64,000 nucleotides of DNA from Litoditis marina (taxonomy: Eukaryota > Nematoda > Chromadorea > Rhabditida > Rhabditidae), in NCBI GenBank assembly GCA_964036275.1, contig OZ038434.1, positions 1,758,560 to 1,822,559 on the forward strand, in the 5' to 3' direction. Made by a program: the position numbers and the translations under genes. This document shows, piece by piece, positions 36,719 to 48,661 of this stretch. The notes under the pieces were generated by a model. It saw nothing but the letters and a program-made list of their open reading frames with translations. It was not told where the DNA came from and made no database searches. Within the stretch, counting starts at the first letter, position 1. Every line of letters starts with the position of its first letter.

Positions 36719-39700
36719 CTACTTCTTGTCCTCCTCCAGCTCCTTTTTCAACAGATCCACTTCCTCAGCAGATAGTCCGGCTCGAGCCATCACAGTTTCC
36801 AGCACAGTTCTGGAAAATACAAAATTTGATATATATATGGCACATAGGTACCGAGAAAATGAAAATAGCTATCGAATGCATCGATATAGTCTTCTACTGA
36901 CGTAAACACTAGACACTGCAGGAATTAAACAACACACGCAACAGAGAAAAGTACGACTAATATTCGCATTTAAAGAAATTTCCGAACCGAAAAAATCTCA
37001 GTTACTCACCGCCTCTTTCCTTTTCTCTTCTCTGGTAAATTCAACTCCTTTTTTTGTTGTTGCAATTCATCCTTTTCTCTGGCTGTCTGCGCCTTTTCAC
37101 GTAATTTCTTCGCTAACGATCCCTGAAACCAATTTGACTGAATCTCGAGGTGTAGTAGCCAATAGGAAATATGGAGTTGAAATAAAATACCAGTACTATT
37201 CAATAATAGTAAATATCAGATGATATTTCCAAACCTCTTTTCCTCCGCCTGTACGTTTCATCTGATTGTCGAGCAAAGTCATGATATTCTCAATTCCTTC
37301 TCGTATCAATGAATCCAGCTCCAGGGTAGACTCCCTAAATGAAACGAAAACAGTTTAAATTTAAACTCCATTTTCATGGTTTAACCTCCTCTTTACTTCA
37401 CATCATCATCTTTTGAGCAACTCCACCATCTCATCATTGATCAAATCTCTGAAACCATGAATCTCCGGGAACAGTTCACCTTTTATCAAACAAAAAACAG
37501 GTCTTTCCAAACAAAAAATGATGTGTACCTGACAGCTTCTTCGTCTGGCAGCATATCGGGAAAACGGAGACTCAGCCACAAATAAGTGTCCATCACTTCG
37601 TACAGCTGGAATCGGACTGATAAGTAATGAATAGACAGGAAGGAAAAAAATCACCGATTGTACGAAAAAAGCAAATTGTGTGGTGTACTATGTCCATTTT
37701 TCAAAATTCAGCTTAAATTCAGCACAGCTCATCGCGTTCAGCTTTCAAGAAAAGATTGTGAGAAGTTTACTGAATGGTTGTATCTCTCCGCTTAGGCCAA
37801 GTATGGGATGCGTACCTTCTCCAAATGCTCAAGATCCGATAAATTTTCCGGTGCATTAGGTGGCCAGTGCAACAGATCCATCAACCAGTCATAGGTCAAC
37901 GATTGACCAGATGAGAACCTGAAGCATATATATTGGATATCAACGGACTGAGAGAGGGAGTTAAGGGCCTAACATACTACGGGCGGCTGCGTGCGTCTGC
38001 GGCTGCGTGCGTCTGCGGCTGAGTGGTGGTTTTGACGCGCCGCCCCGCAGACGCACGCAGACGCCCGCAAACGCACTCTGATTGAAGTATGTACGCGCGT
38101 TTGCGTCTGGCTGCGGCTGACTGCGGCGCTGCTATCTTCAGAGTGATTTTGGAGAACTCAGACTGATATTTGATAGTAATAAGCGTTTCAATATCCTCTC
38201 TGAGAAACCCGTTCAGTTGTGGTTATCGAGCTCCCTTCTCTTTCAACCCATTAAGAATGGGAAGATCAGAATAGTGAATGCTCTTCGGGATGTTTTTTTC
38301 GCTTTTCCTCCCACATTTCATTCTTCTTGCTTTTAAAAGCCTTTTCGATTCGAAAAGAAATGAAACGTTCAAATCATAAGAAACAAATATGGAAAAACTT
38401 AATGAAAACCATGTAAATGACAAAGGATTATTTTTATTAATTATTAGGAAAGAAACTGATATAAATTAAATGATGTTTTTCAAGTGTTTTTGGGTTTAAA
38501 CACAATTGATTCTTACAGACGCAGAGAGCCGCCGCGGCACTATTGAATCAATCCATTATTCCCGCAAAGCCTGTTTGCGGCTGTTGGCGGCCCCGTGCGG
38601 CGCCGCCCGCAGACGCCCGCAGCCGCTTTTGCCCGCAAAAGTATGAATGCCCGCCAAAACGCCGAGAGCCGCAGCCAGCCGCACATTGGATCAATAGTCT
38701 GAGGGCGCTATACTTATATCATATGCCGCCCGCAGACGCCCGCAGCCGCCCGTAGTATGTTTGGGCCTTTAGGATTTAGATTAAAAAAAGGGAGAGACCG
38801 GTTATTTCTTCGTTCATTTCCCAATGATCTTCCATAAATGCTAACTACTAAGTCTTTATCATAGCACCTACCGTCTAGCCATTTTGACAAAGGCGGTTGC
38901 CGTCAACTTATTATCCACATTCATCGGACAGATACAGAACGTGTAGCGTACCTGAATCACGGAACATTATGCAAATGTAGACAAATAGCATGTTCGACCT
39001 TAACAATAATGATAACGTTACGAACATCCAATAAGCAGATCTAGCCTTTCAGGAGAGCTATGATGATACGTAGCTACCAATTTATTTTTAAATCAGTTTG
39101 AAGTATCAGCGAACCAAATAATTGTGCAAACGTCACAGAGCTGTTGGAAAATCTGTATACAAGCACATACACAACCAAGAAGAAGCATAAACTCCAATAA
39201 CTAAAAGGAAACCTTCAACGGTAGCGGAATGTAGTCAATGAGGTCGGCCAGCTCTCTCATCTGGGATACGGTACAAATGAAGAAATGATCCGATACCGAA
39301 CAAACTGAAAGAATAAAGTTGACCAATGGAAACAGACTCGTAAAAGCAGCTCATATTTCCCTTCTAAGAAGGTGGTATCGTAGTATTTACATACTTGTTT
39401 GTTCACGTCGCTTCGTGACGAGGCCGCGATCATGATACATTTCACAGTAAAATAACTAAAATAGCAAAGACAACCTTATGGAAATTAGATATTGCCTGAA
39501 TATAATCTGAAACTTGCAAAAGTTTCTATAGACTGAGGTGTCTAGCAGGAAAGCATATGATATACCTGATATGAACAGATCGAGCAGATGAACAAACGAG
39601 GCCTGTGGCAAATGGAACGAAAACGTCTCAATCTGCTCGAAGGTAGGCGAAATCCCCACGGAAGTGATCGGTTCAACCTGTCACGGTGAGAACATAGAGT

Positions 39701-42700
39701 GTACAAGTCGTGCCCCTGAATCTCTCTCTCTCTTGCTCTTCTAACCCACTGAAAATTTGGCAGAGTGGCAATGACATTCTAGCCGGGTTTTCACCATGTT
39801 AGAGTTTTCAAATCAATGCAAACTTTTGTATGTAGAGAGAGGTCAAATCTTAATTAGCAAAGCAAGCTCAGTTCCACTCAAAGAATCTGTGAATTACCAA
39901 CCGGCTGTGCCAGGATATCCTTCAATGTCCCGATATCCTCCAATCGGAGGGTGGTTGCGACTCCGTCCGCGTACGCCGTACCGTAGCGGCCGGCACGACC
40001 CGCGATTTGCAGAGCGGAGTAGTTGGGAAGAAGTTGGCCCTGGAATTTCACAATTGGAATGGTTTACTTGGATAATTAGGTGATAATGATAACTCTTATT
40101 TTAATTTTAGATACAAACAGATTATAAATCGATTTAATTAAATACGAAAAGACTGCTCGTAATAATGCCGATATAAAAGAAGTGTTCATAGCAACAAGTT
40201 GCAATTATGAAAAAAGCTCACCTGTCGCAGACAAGAATGGAAGATGATCCGTTTGATATTCAGATTGAGACCCATTCCAATGGCATCTGTTGACACCTGA
40301 GAAATACCTGATGTTAAAAAAATGAATACCTGGAAAATCGATCCGAAGATAGAGTTCAGCGAAATACCAACCTCCACGACTACAATTCAATCTAATTACC
40401 AAATACATAAACAATGAAGAAATATGTCATAGTTTCTTATAGTTTTAGACTGAGAGGCAAACAATCTTAAAGAAGGAACATATACCGCATCTATCATCAA
40501 GTTTCACGTGATTCAAACGGATAAACAGAATCCCTTCTGTTGAATAGTCACACTTTACTGATGCCCGCATCCCAATGTGTCACGTCTACAATTCATGGCG
40601 CCAAAAAAGGGTTTTTAATGTTGAATACGAAATTTGAAAACTTTCCCGAAACTCAAAAACAAAAAGCAATTTTAAACTCGATTACAAACTCCACGCCGTA
40701 AAATCAAAATGTACCAACCAGCACATTGCACGGATCCTCGGGATCGTTGAACTTGTTCGCCTGTGCTATCTTCGTGCCGGGTGGCAGGTCTCCGTAGATG
40801 ACAGCCGGTTTTATACCCAACTTCTCCAGCTGTTTTGAGATGTTGAAGATGGCTTTGCGCGAGAAGCACACAATGCAGTCTCCAGGCTGGATCTGGAAAA
40901 GGACCACATATAATAAGCCATCATGGAAATGTGAAGACCACATCTTTTTTGTTTCAGCTCGTAAACGCTAAATTGATCTTTCTTCTAACCCAAACAATAG
41001 CATTAATTTTTGTTAGTTTGAAAGGTGCTGTGACTTTGACATGATTCCGCTCGCATTCGTTCACACCAATTATCTTTTATAATTTGAGCACTCTTTTTAG
41101 AGGGTCTACCGCTGTTTGGACGATTTCCGATTGGTTGTCTCTCCTGGGTCACCCGTCCAAACCGCCTAACCCTCCGTCCAAACCACCTCACTTCGTTTTA
41201 GCTAACTGGGTCGCCCGTCCAAACCGCCTAACCTCTCGTCCAAACCGCCTTACTTTGCTTCAGCTGGCTGGGTCATCTGTCCAAATTGCCTTTATTCACG
41301 TCAAATACTTTCCAAACACGTCAGTGTCATAAAATGTAATATCAATGTACAGAAAATATAAAATTAACAGTTACTACAATGCAACCAAACAATACATTCC
41401 TAAGTAGTAACAAGTATGAAATATAAACCTCGTCTCGTCAACTTCAAGAGACACACACATGTATGATTTTGTTTTGTGTACTGTTGTATATTTGTTGTTT
41501 TTGAGACTTAGAGGTAGTAATTGAGATGTAAGATAGGTTCGTGTGTCGTGGGAGGTCCGCCCGGCGGGTTCATTACTTGAAAGAGGGGAGTGTCGCGCTC
41601 CGCACGATGTTCTATATTTGAGCCAGCCCGCGGGACATGGCGCGCTTAGCGTGTCGCTTTCGCTGGCGTATTTCACGCGTTTCGAAAGTGGCGCAGCTTT
41701 CAGTACTGATCCTAAATTCAGTCGTCCTTCGTTTATCCGCTCAGTAATGTGAGCTCTTCTCATTTGATGTATTTGAAACAAATTGATGTAAGTGATATTT
41801 GAGATGATTTCGTTCATTTGAGTCATATAAAAACTACCTCTAGTCAATTAGGATTGGATTTTATTGTTATGTGTATATATGCCTGATATGAACTAATTAT
41901 TTAACACATGTGTTTGTTACAATTTATATAAACTAGAGTACACACGGTATAACGAATCGGAGAACCTTCTTGGCGTACCTTGATCTCCACTAGGCAATGA
42001 ACTTTGATTAACTGTTGGTTGAAACATGCTCGCCTTTGCTAATGCCACCTTTAAATACCACTGAACCACCGTTTGCTTATGTGTTACCTCACAAAGAGGT
42101 GCACATAATTCTATCCTTCTTTATAACCTAAAAACGAAACCAAAAAGGCATTAGCTCGGCGCGAAAAATAGTGAGACAGCGACGATCATTGAAGTGGTGG
42201 AGTTGAGATTGAATAATAGTGGGTAGAGATTGGGTCAGAGAGTCGAGTTTGTCGTTGAGTGTTTTGATTTCACTCAAAAGGGTGGAAAAATGGGTTCGAA
42301 GTGGTACCATTTTTGGACGAGGCGATGGCATAATAATCAATCGAGAGGGGTCACCTCACACGAACGACACAAATGGTGGAAATGAGTGGCTCGTAAGGTT
42401 GTTTTCTAGAGGGTCAAGCAATGTTCCGCCCATTTACTAGTTAGTTCGCTCGAACTTTGCGTTTTGTCACTTACCTCTCAACCTCTCACTAACTACTCAC
42501 TGCAATACGATTACAAGCCAATTGAAATACACTGATTGGATACCAGGAGGACATTTAATTGGTCACGGAATGAAAACGCAATTAGCGATAGCAGAACAAA
42601 TACAGAAAAAGTCGATAGATCTATGAATGAAAGAAAGAAAACGTGAAAAATTAAAAGTATACTAGTGCTGTTAAAAGAAAATCAGCCGCTGCATATAGGC

Positions 42701-45700
42701 GGTAGCGGTAGTCGACGTTTAAAGTGAAAACAATTCCACGTTTCTATATCATCTCTTGAAATTAATAATTTTCACACTGCTTTGTAGTTTATCACCCTGG
42801 CAAAGTGAAGCGGTTTGGACGCTATCTATAGACTCCGTTTTGGTGACCTCATATCGTTTTTCCAAGTGAAGCGGTTTGGACGACTCGTAAGAGACAACCA
42901 TTTTTGTGACCTTTTTACTTTCCCACGACCCCTCGAGACGACCATCCCGAAAATCGTCCAAACAGACGATCTCCCTTTTTTAGAGGCCCATAGAACCTCA
43001 ATTGATACATTTGCTTCGGCTTCCCAACGACCATCCCGAAAATCGTCCAAACAGACGATCTCCCTTTTTTAGAGGCCCATAGAACCTCAATTGATACATT
43101 TGCTTCGGCTTCCCATGTTCGTGTATCTGACTCAAACTTGTACGTCGTAAGATGATGTTCCTTGCACAGTAATAGTATGACGACATCTAGTAAAATAGTG
43201 CGCTTTCTAAGTGTTAATAAAACCGAAGAGCTCAGTTCAACCCACATTATCGAGAGATCCGAGTCCGTGATCGGCCAGTGTCAGAGGCGTCTTTCGCTCA
43301 TACTCACGCACCTGAATGTACTTATAAAAAAACTACTTTTACTTACTCACGTAGTTCGATGTCTATGTTTTGTACTAATTTATATACCTCAAAATTTTCA
43401 AAATTCACACAGTACACATAATTGATACACACATATACACGGATTTTTCATAAATTCATTACTGGTATAATACGTGCGGCAACACCTAAAACACTCAGCT
43501 TTCTGCTGGTTAAGTAAATAGGACCTAAAATATTCTCCAAATGGGCAACTTTTCCCCAAAGTCAGAAAAATTCGTCTATTTTTGTGCCAGATCACAAATA
43601 TTCATGCACTCAAAGCAGGACGACAATGTGGTTCAATTTCGTGTCAACGGTCCTTTAAATTGCAATTAAAAATGTATTGCAGTTTAAAGAACTGACGCGT
43701 TGTGGTTGGACCACATAATCGTCCTTCTTGAAATCTAGAAACGTACTCGTTTTTTTCTATCTATGACTTCTTACTGCTATATCACCGATAAAGATATAAC
43801 CAACCTCTACGTGTTCTCCCAGTGGTTCCAGCAACTTCCGTACAATATCAATGGCCGCCGCCTCTCCACACAAGTGAACCTGCAGAGAATGGAACTAATA
43901 AACATTCGTTACTGCAACTAACTCTCTGAATACTTCCCCGAATTCAAATTATTAAATTAAGTATACAACGCATAGGTGTTAAGGGTTTGGAAAGTTAAAC
44001 ATCTATCATGGAAATCCATTTTGGCATCACCACCAAACCCAGGATTATAAAAAAATAGGGAATACAAAGTTACAAGAATATAAAGTATAGAAACCTCGTC
44101 CGCAGCTGCTCCCAATAGTGCACGTGTCCATGCCCAACCACGTTGCTCGTCGCGAAGCATTTGAATCTCATCGATTACTGCCACCTGGAATCATAGGGAA
44201 AAAGTACAAGTAACAAGTTCACTCATAGTAAGACAGTGTTCAGAAAATCACACTCAAAAGACAAACTACGACTATTGCTAGTTTCACATTCTGCAACTGC
44301 AATCAGAAAAGAAAACTGCACAATAAATCACGGTTATGAAAAAAGATGAATATCAGTATTTAAAACCAACCACTATCGTGAAAAAAAATTCAAAAAGAAT
44401 GAGAAAAATATCGAGAGAGAGAGGGGTGAGAGAAATAGAGAGATTCAGAGATAAGGATGGTGGCCATACCTCTACCCGCATTTGTGTCGATAACATCTCT
44501 ACGGTTGACGATAAATGGGCAGATGGGTGGTGATTGTCGATGGCGAATCTGTAACACGTATAGGCACGTGAAAAGCTGTCAACAGTTACAACAGCCATGG
44601 AGTGCATAAAATCTTTCTATTTGCTCTGATTGTGCGCAAGTTCTCGTAGTGAGTAAAGGAATGTTTCCTCACTGAAAGCAATATCCAGAAACGAGCTTCT
44701 GAAAGCATAATAACATGAATGGAACTTCAGGTTAGCAGGTAAGTCGAGAAAGGGTCGTTTACTGAATCAAAGACGTTGCGTGACTGGAACGAAAGCAACG
44801 AACCGTCTTTCCTCTCCCGTGACCATATCACAATTGAGGCCCAGTTCGTTGGACTTCGTGAACACCTCAGCTGCCAGTAGCTTCAACGGACCACAGTACA
44901 CACCACTCTTCGCCTCCGTAAACCTGAACAACTAGAGATGACCATATTGAATTTGAAGATGCATAATCAATCATCTGCAACTTATATCTGAATTTGGAGA
45001 GGTATAAAAGCCATTATACTGGCTTCTATCAGTTTTTGATCTACAAATGTTTTTCGATCCAGAACAAGCCAGGCTCCCCGATCCCACTATCAACGGTCTG
45101 GTTCTGGTAATAATGATAAAAAAGAATTTTCAAAGAACCGCGCTTCTTGCAACCATTATAAACAAAACCCATATATTTCCTTGATGCTAATTAAAAGAGA
45201 ATGAGAAGCACTAACCTCTTCAAGGCATGATACGTTTTTCCCGAATTCGTGGGTCCCGCATGGAAAATAATCTTTCGCTGGAGAGTTCGTGCGTCGGGAT
45301 ACCAATTGTGCGGTTGGCTCAAATCAGATATTATTCGGAGGTCGTCCATGGCTTCCAGATGAGGAAACACCTATAAACAAACCGGGTGAATCAGTACACT
45401 AAAAAACTATGTTCAGGCTCAGGCCGCAACTCACACAACCATTATATGATGTTCAAGATGTTTCTGTTAAAAGTCAGGTGCAGGTCTTTAGACTCTAGAG
45501 AGCAGTACTTCTGAAGTCCAAGTCATTGGGTCTGTGAGATAGCCGAACATGGAATACCATGAATCTTTACAGTAATTGATCATCACCGGTTTATTTTCTA
45601 TCAAAACATATTCAGCAAAGACCAAAGATTAGCAACGTGATACATGAAATTCAATGCTCACCTTTCGGGCGTGTGCCAAAAAGTAGGGAAACAATCGGTC

Positions 45701-47279
45701 CGCATCGTGTTTGTCGTGTATTATGTCATGAAATATGACTAAAAGCGCCGGTTCCACGCCACCCTGAAATATATCAGTGATACAAAACCACCCAGACAAA
45801 TATAATCGAAGCGAAAGATTGTCATGATTGTCATTGTTCAAAAACTCGTGGCATAGGACTGAAATTTTCTACTTTAACGTCAAATACATGATCTACGACC
45901 AAGAACAAACTCAACTAGCATTAGCGAGAAAGTAAACAACCCAACTGATATTCATGAAAACCTAATATTTAAAGTATTGCATTTTTCGTAACAAACATTC
46001 TAAACAAAAACTAACCGTTTCGCTCATACAATACGTGCGGAATGACTTGTAGGCGGCAATAAATAGCTTCATATTGAGACCGTGTTCGGCGGCCAATTGG
46101 CGCACCATGGGGCGACGACTGAACTCGTCCAGAACTAGACTCACGGAACCCTACAATCAATATGAACACGAATAATGCTGAATTGAAAAGACAACAGAAA
46201 ATTAAATTGCACTTTTCTAGCAGGTCTTTTTGATATCGGAAATCGAAATGATTACCCCCGTTTTTAATCCGAATCTTTCACGACCCCCCCCCCCCCCCCC
46301 CAAAATGTTGTACGCGTGCAACTTGTGGCCACCTCTGTACACTTTTGAAATATTCAGATTAAGGGAGTTAACGATACACGCCTAAGTAACGCAGTTATCA
46401 AAACAAAAGAATAGCCGGTGTAAACACCTTGTTCAATACACTTGGAATGGATAGGACATGAGAAGGTCACCAACCGTATCGAGTCCTTTGCTAAACTCCT
46501 CTGCGCCGGCGACAACGGCTCTTGCTGGACCAACCGGACGGGGAACCACCAAATCTTCTATCGGAGCTCCACCCCGATCCGCCGGAACTCCTGAAAACAT
46601 GCTTCAGTGAAGTTGTCTGGACAAATCGCACAAAACCGGCTCCTTTTCGTCCTACAGAAATGACGATTTCTGGTTTTATTTGGTGTTTTCGCACTTCTAT
46701 GACTGCTTCGGACTTGCAACCCATAGACCAGCAAGGTCTGACTATACTTCAACAAGGACATCAAACACCTGACCATCTCTCGATTTCTGTGGACAACAAT
46801 TAACAAAGCGGCCTCACGTAGGAGTTAAAAATGGCTGAACTGACCGGGTATCCGTTTCTTAGCCGTAAACGATCTGCTCTAGCCCAGTAAACAAGCCATG
46901 TCACCGCGGAGAGTTAACCTATACACTCTATCGTGAACTACCTAGTCATGCACACCCAAAATGATACGCCGATAGGATAAAGCAGGAAGATTATGTGGAC
47001 CAACCCCGTGTCAACGGTCCTTTAAACTGCAATTAAAAAATGTAATGCAGTTGAAAGGTTTGAAGCGTTGGGATGCACCACATAATAGTCCTTCTTCAAA
47101 TTTAAAAAATATTGAAAATGGCTGAACTGACCGGGTATGCGTTTCTTAGCCGCAAACGACCTGTTTCCCCCGCGTCGTCCACCGCCGGGTGCCGAATACG
47201 CGGAAGGAATGCTGGTGTGGAGACAGCTCGACGAAGCTATCTGCAAGCAACCCGAGTTGTAATCACACACCAGCAACAT
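36719..47279 (-). CDS. SUPV3L1: ATP-dependent RNA helicase SUV3, mitochondrial (SUPV3L1)
   Basis: Twenty-one exons: 47132-47279, 46475-46590, 46016-46150, 45662-45763, 45216-45370, 44804-44923, 44470-44548, 44095-44184, 43805-43879, 43246-43311, 40719-40892, 40222-40296, 39902-40039, 39566-39677, 39213-39304, 38872-38951, 37816-37918, 37529-37605, 37235-37334, 37010-37122 and 36719-36809. Total 746 residues (human 786), phase-consistent throughout. Walker A GPTNSGKT is at 206-213, DEIQ (DExH box) at 290-293, then [27 protein letters not shown] at about 422-431 and QIAGRAGR at 456-463. The C-terminal Suv3 domain includes [11 protein letters not shown]. The helicase unwinds RNA for polynucleotide phosphorylase in the mitochondrial degradosome. 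The Ser/Arg/Gly-rich first 49 residues may be the import signal, though the exact start is the least certain point. Confidence 0.96.
37974..38768. mobile_element. TTA-flanked TIR element with GC-rich subterminal repeats
   Basis: 795 bp inside SUPV3L1 intron 16. The left end AGGGCCTAACATACTACGGG pairs with the right-end inverse AGGCCCAAACATACTACGGG. TTA flanks both ends (37971-37973, 38769-38771), typical of PIF/Harbinger-type insertion. Many copies of GCGGCTGCG and CGCAGACGC crowd both ends, while the middle is AT-rich and non-coding. These could be transposase binding sites. Confidence 0.85.
40893..43245. other. Long repeat-filled SUPV3L1 intron 10
   Basis: At 2.35 kb this is the longest intron of the gene. 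It contains an imperfect tandem array of GTCCAAACCGCC (41140-41292), an open minus-strand frame with a GC-rich core (41374-41847), and a coiled-coil-like frame (42128-42340, [15 protein letters not shown]). The latter resembles a retroelement ORF1 start. A perfect 89-bp tandem duplication follows (42938-43115). None of it has host splice logic. Confidence 0.6.
42938..43115. repeat. Exact 89-bp tandem duplication
   Basis: Units 42938-43026 and 43027-43115 appear identical. Each begins ACGACCATCCCGAAAATCGT and ends GCTTCGGCTTCCC. Confidence 0.9.
43617..43730. mobile_element. GGACGAT palindromic MITE, copy 3
   Basis: In SUPV3L1 intron 9. AGGACGACAATGTGG opens it and CCACATAATCGTCCTTCTT closes it, with the TGCAATT / GTATTGCAGTTTAAAG core. 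Confidence 0.8.
46284..46301. repeat. C18 homopolymer
   Basis: Eighteen consecutive C on the plus strand in SUPV3L1 intron 2, so the pre-mRNA would carry G18. Confidence 0.9.
46823..46874 (-). pseudogene. Duplicated fragment of SUPV3L1 exon 1 with its donor site
   Basis: It matches the 3' end of exon 1 and the first intron bases (47109-47160) at all but about four positions. It would encode [10 protein letters not shown] in place of [10 protein letters not shown] and keeps the same GTCAGT donor. A TAG acceptor (CTAG then AGCAG) precedes it. It sits in intron 1 in the same orientation. Confidence 0.75.
46983..47097. mobile_element. GGACGAT palindromic MITE, copy 4
   Basis: In SUPV3L1 intron 1, between exon 1 and the duplicated exon fragment. 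AGGAAGATTATGTGGACCAA opens and CACATAATAGTCCTTCTTC closes. Confidence 0.8.
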
Positions 47280-47589
47280 TAGAAGAACAAAATGTAAATG
47301 TTATCATGTTAATAGATTATACGTTATAGGACTAATATGTTCAAAAACGTTATAATTAGGTTAACAAAAATCTAGAAAGAAAAGAAAATTTTTCTTATGA
47401 TAATTAAAATTTATGGGTTAAATTTTGTTTGCATCGTTTCGCCGTTAAATCTCGACGATGCTACATGTGACTATTGTAGCAAAAAAAGAGTATGTTTTCC
47501 ATTTAATTAAGCGTAAATTCATAATTTTGTATGAAAAATTGCCATTTTCTCCGGAGAATAGCGAAAAAGGAGGCTGAATTTGGAATTTT

Positions 47590-47856
47590 CTTACTATTCG
47601 GGGATTCGGACAACTTAACAGCCGTACGTCTGTGAGCAATCATCGTAACGATCTGCAGGAGATTTGGCCTAATACGGGTATCAATAACAGAATGAATGGT
47701 AAAATAATCAACTGTAGTTGCTCCACCACCAATTCTATCGGTTGTACCGTTCACCATACGAGTTATCATTCTTGGGCTTCTGGGAAGAACGTTATCGTAC
47801 CGTAAAACAACAAGAGCATTCGTAGATGAATTGCAGAATGAATCAGATACAAGATA
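47590..47856 (-). CDS. Candidate unidentified exon
   Basis: ATG at 47856 opens a frame of about 89 codons ending at a GTAAGA donor near 47590. The frame contains VVLRYDNVLPRSPRMITRMV then NGTTDRIGGG. I find no family. It could be a diverged transposon remnant or an exon of a small gene between MBLAC1 and SUPV3L1. No acceptor or partner exon is obvious. Confidence 0.25.
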
Positions 47857-48436
47857 ATGCATTTTCAATACAATCAAAATGATAGTTAGTTAAGAGCTCA
47901 GTTCTTAGAAGAAAAGCCGAGGGACTATTAGGCCCTAACACGGGGATTTTGGGTGATCGAGCAAACGCGGGCAAAAAAGGCCCTGAAAGGGCCGCGATTT
48001 TGATATTGACCACGTTTTTGCATTGTTTCTGATTTTGGATGCAACTCTAAGTTTTTTTTCTTCAAATGCCTGCAGTATCTACGCAAGGGTGAGCGAGAAA
48101 AACATACTAAATTCAGTATATAAGACAAAAAAATGTCACCCTGAGCCCGTAATAACGTAATTTTGGCTACGAAAATCACGACTTTTCACATAAGGAGAAA
48201 GCCATGAATGACTTATAATATTCAAAAAAGTATGGAAATTGAACTCACAGCCGGTACCATCAGTGGCGATCTCCGAAGTATTGACGAGAGATGAACACAT
48301 CGGGACATCTGGCGAAAAAAAGAAGTCAAATTAGGAGAAGAATGAAGAAAGAACAAAAAAGAAGACCATAACGCATAGGTAGTGAGAGATAACAATCTAT
48401 GAATGTAAAACAGACATAGCTGTTGGCAAGTGAAAA

Positions 48437-48442
48437 TTTATT
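48437..48442 (-). terminator. Poly(A) signal of MBLAC1
   Basis: AATAAA on the minus strand about 220 bases after the MBLAC1 stop codon. Confidence 0.5.
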
Positions 48443-48661
48443 GTATCATTACCGGCACAGAGTATATCACAAATTCAAGACACAATAATACATGGTACAA
48501 AGTAAAAAATAAAAATCATCACCCATTTTTAATATCGTCGTTCACCCGTCTCGAAAGGCCAGATCTACTCAGTAAGATCACCAGAAGAAAGAAAAAACAA
48601 TTATTCACATTGCTCATTACCAAAACAATAAAATGTTACTTGTGGGAACTGTCGTCAACAC

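Larger units (their letters stand above)
47280..48661. other. Spacer between MBLAC1 and SUPV3L1
   Basis: MBLAC1's minus-strand poly(A) signal is at 48437-48442. A minus-strand open stretch at 47590-47860 ends at a good GTAAGA donor and looks mildly coding, but I do not recognise it. AGGCCCTAACACGG near 47930 and GGGCCTTTTT-like repeats nearby suggest a decayed element. Confidence 0.4.

Noticed and set aside
37406..37528. A possible extra SUPV3L1 exon reading [13 protein letters not shown]
   Set aside because: Joining exon 18 straight to exon 19 keeps phase and aligns residue for residue with the human protein. The extra exon would need a weak GTGGAG donor.
41374..41847. 157-codon frame as a gene nested in SUPV3L1
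   Set aside because: No recognisable domain. The surroundings are repeats and retroelement-like debris, so it is described only as intron content.
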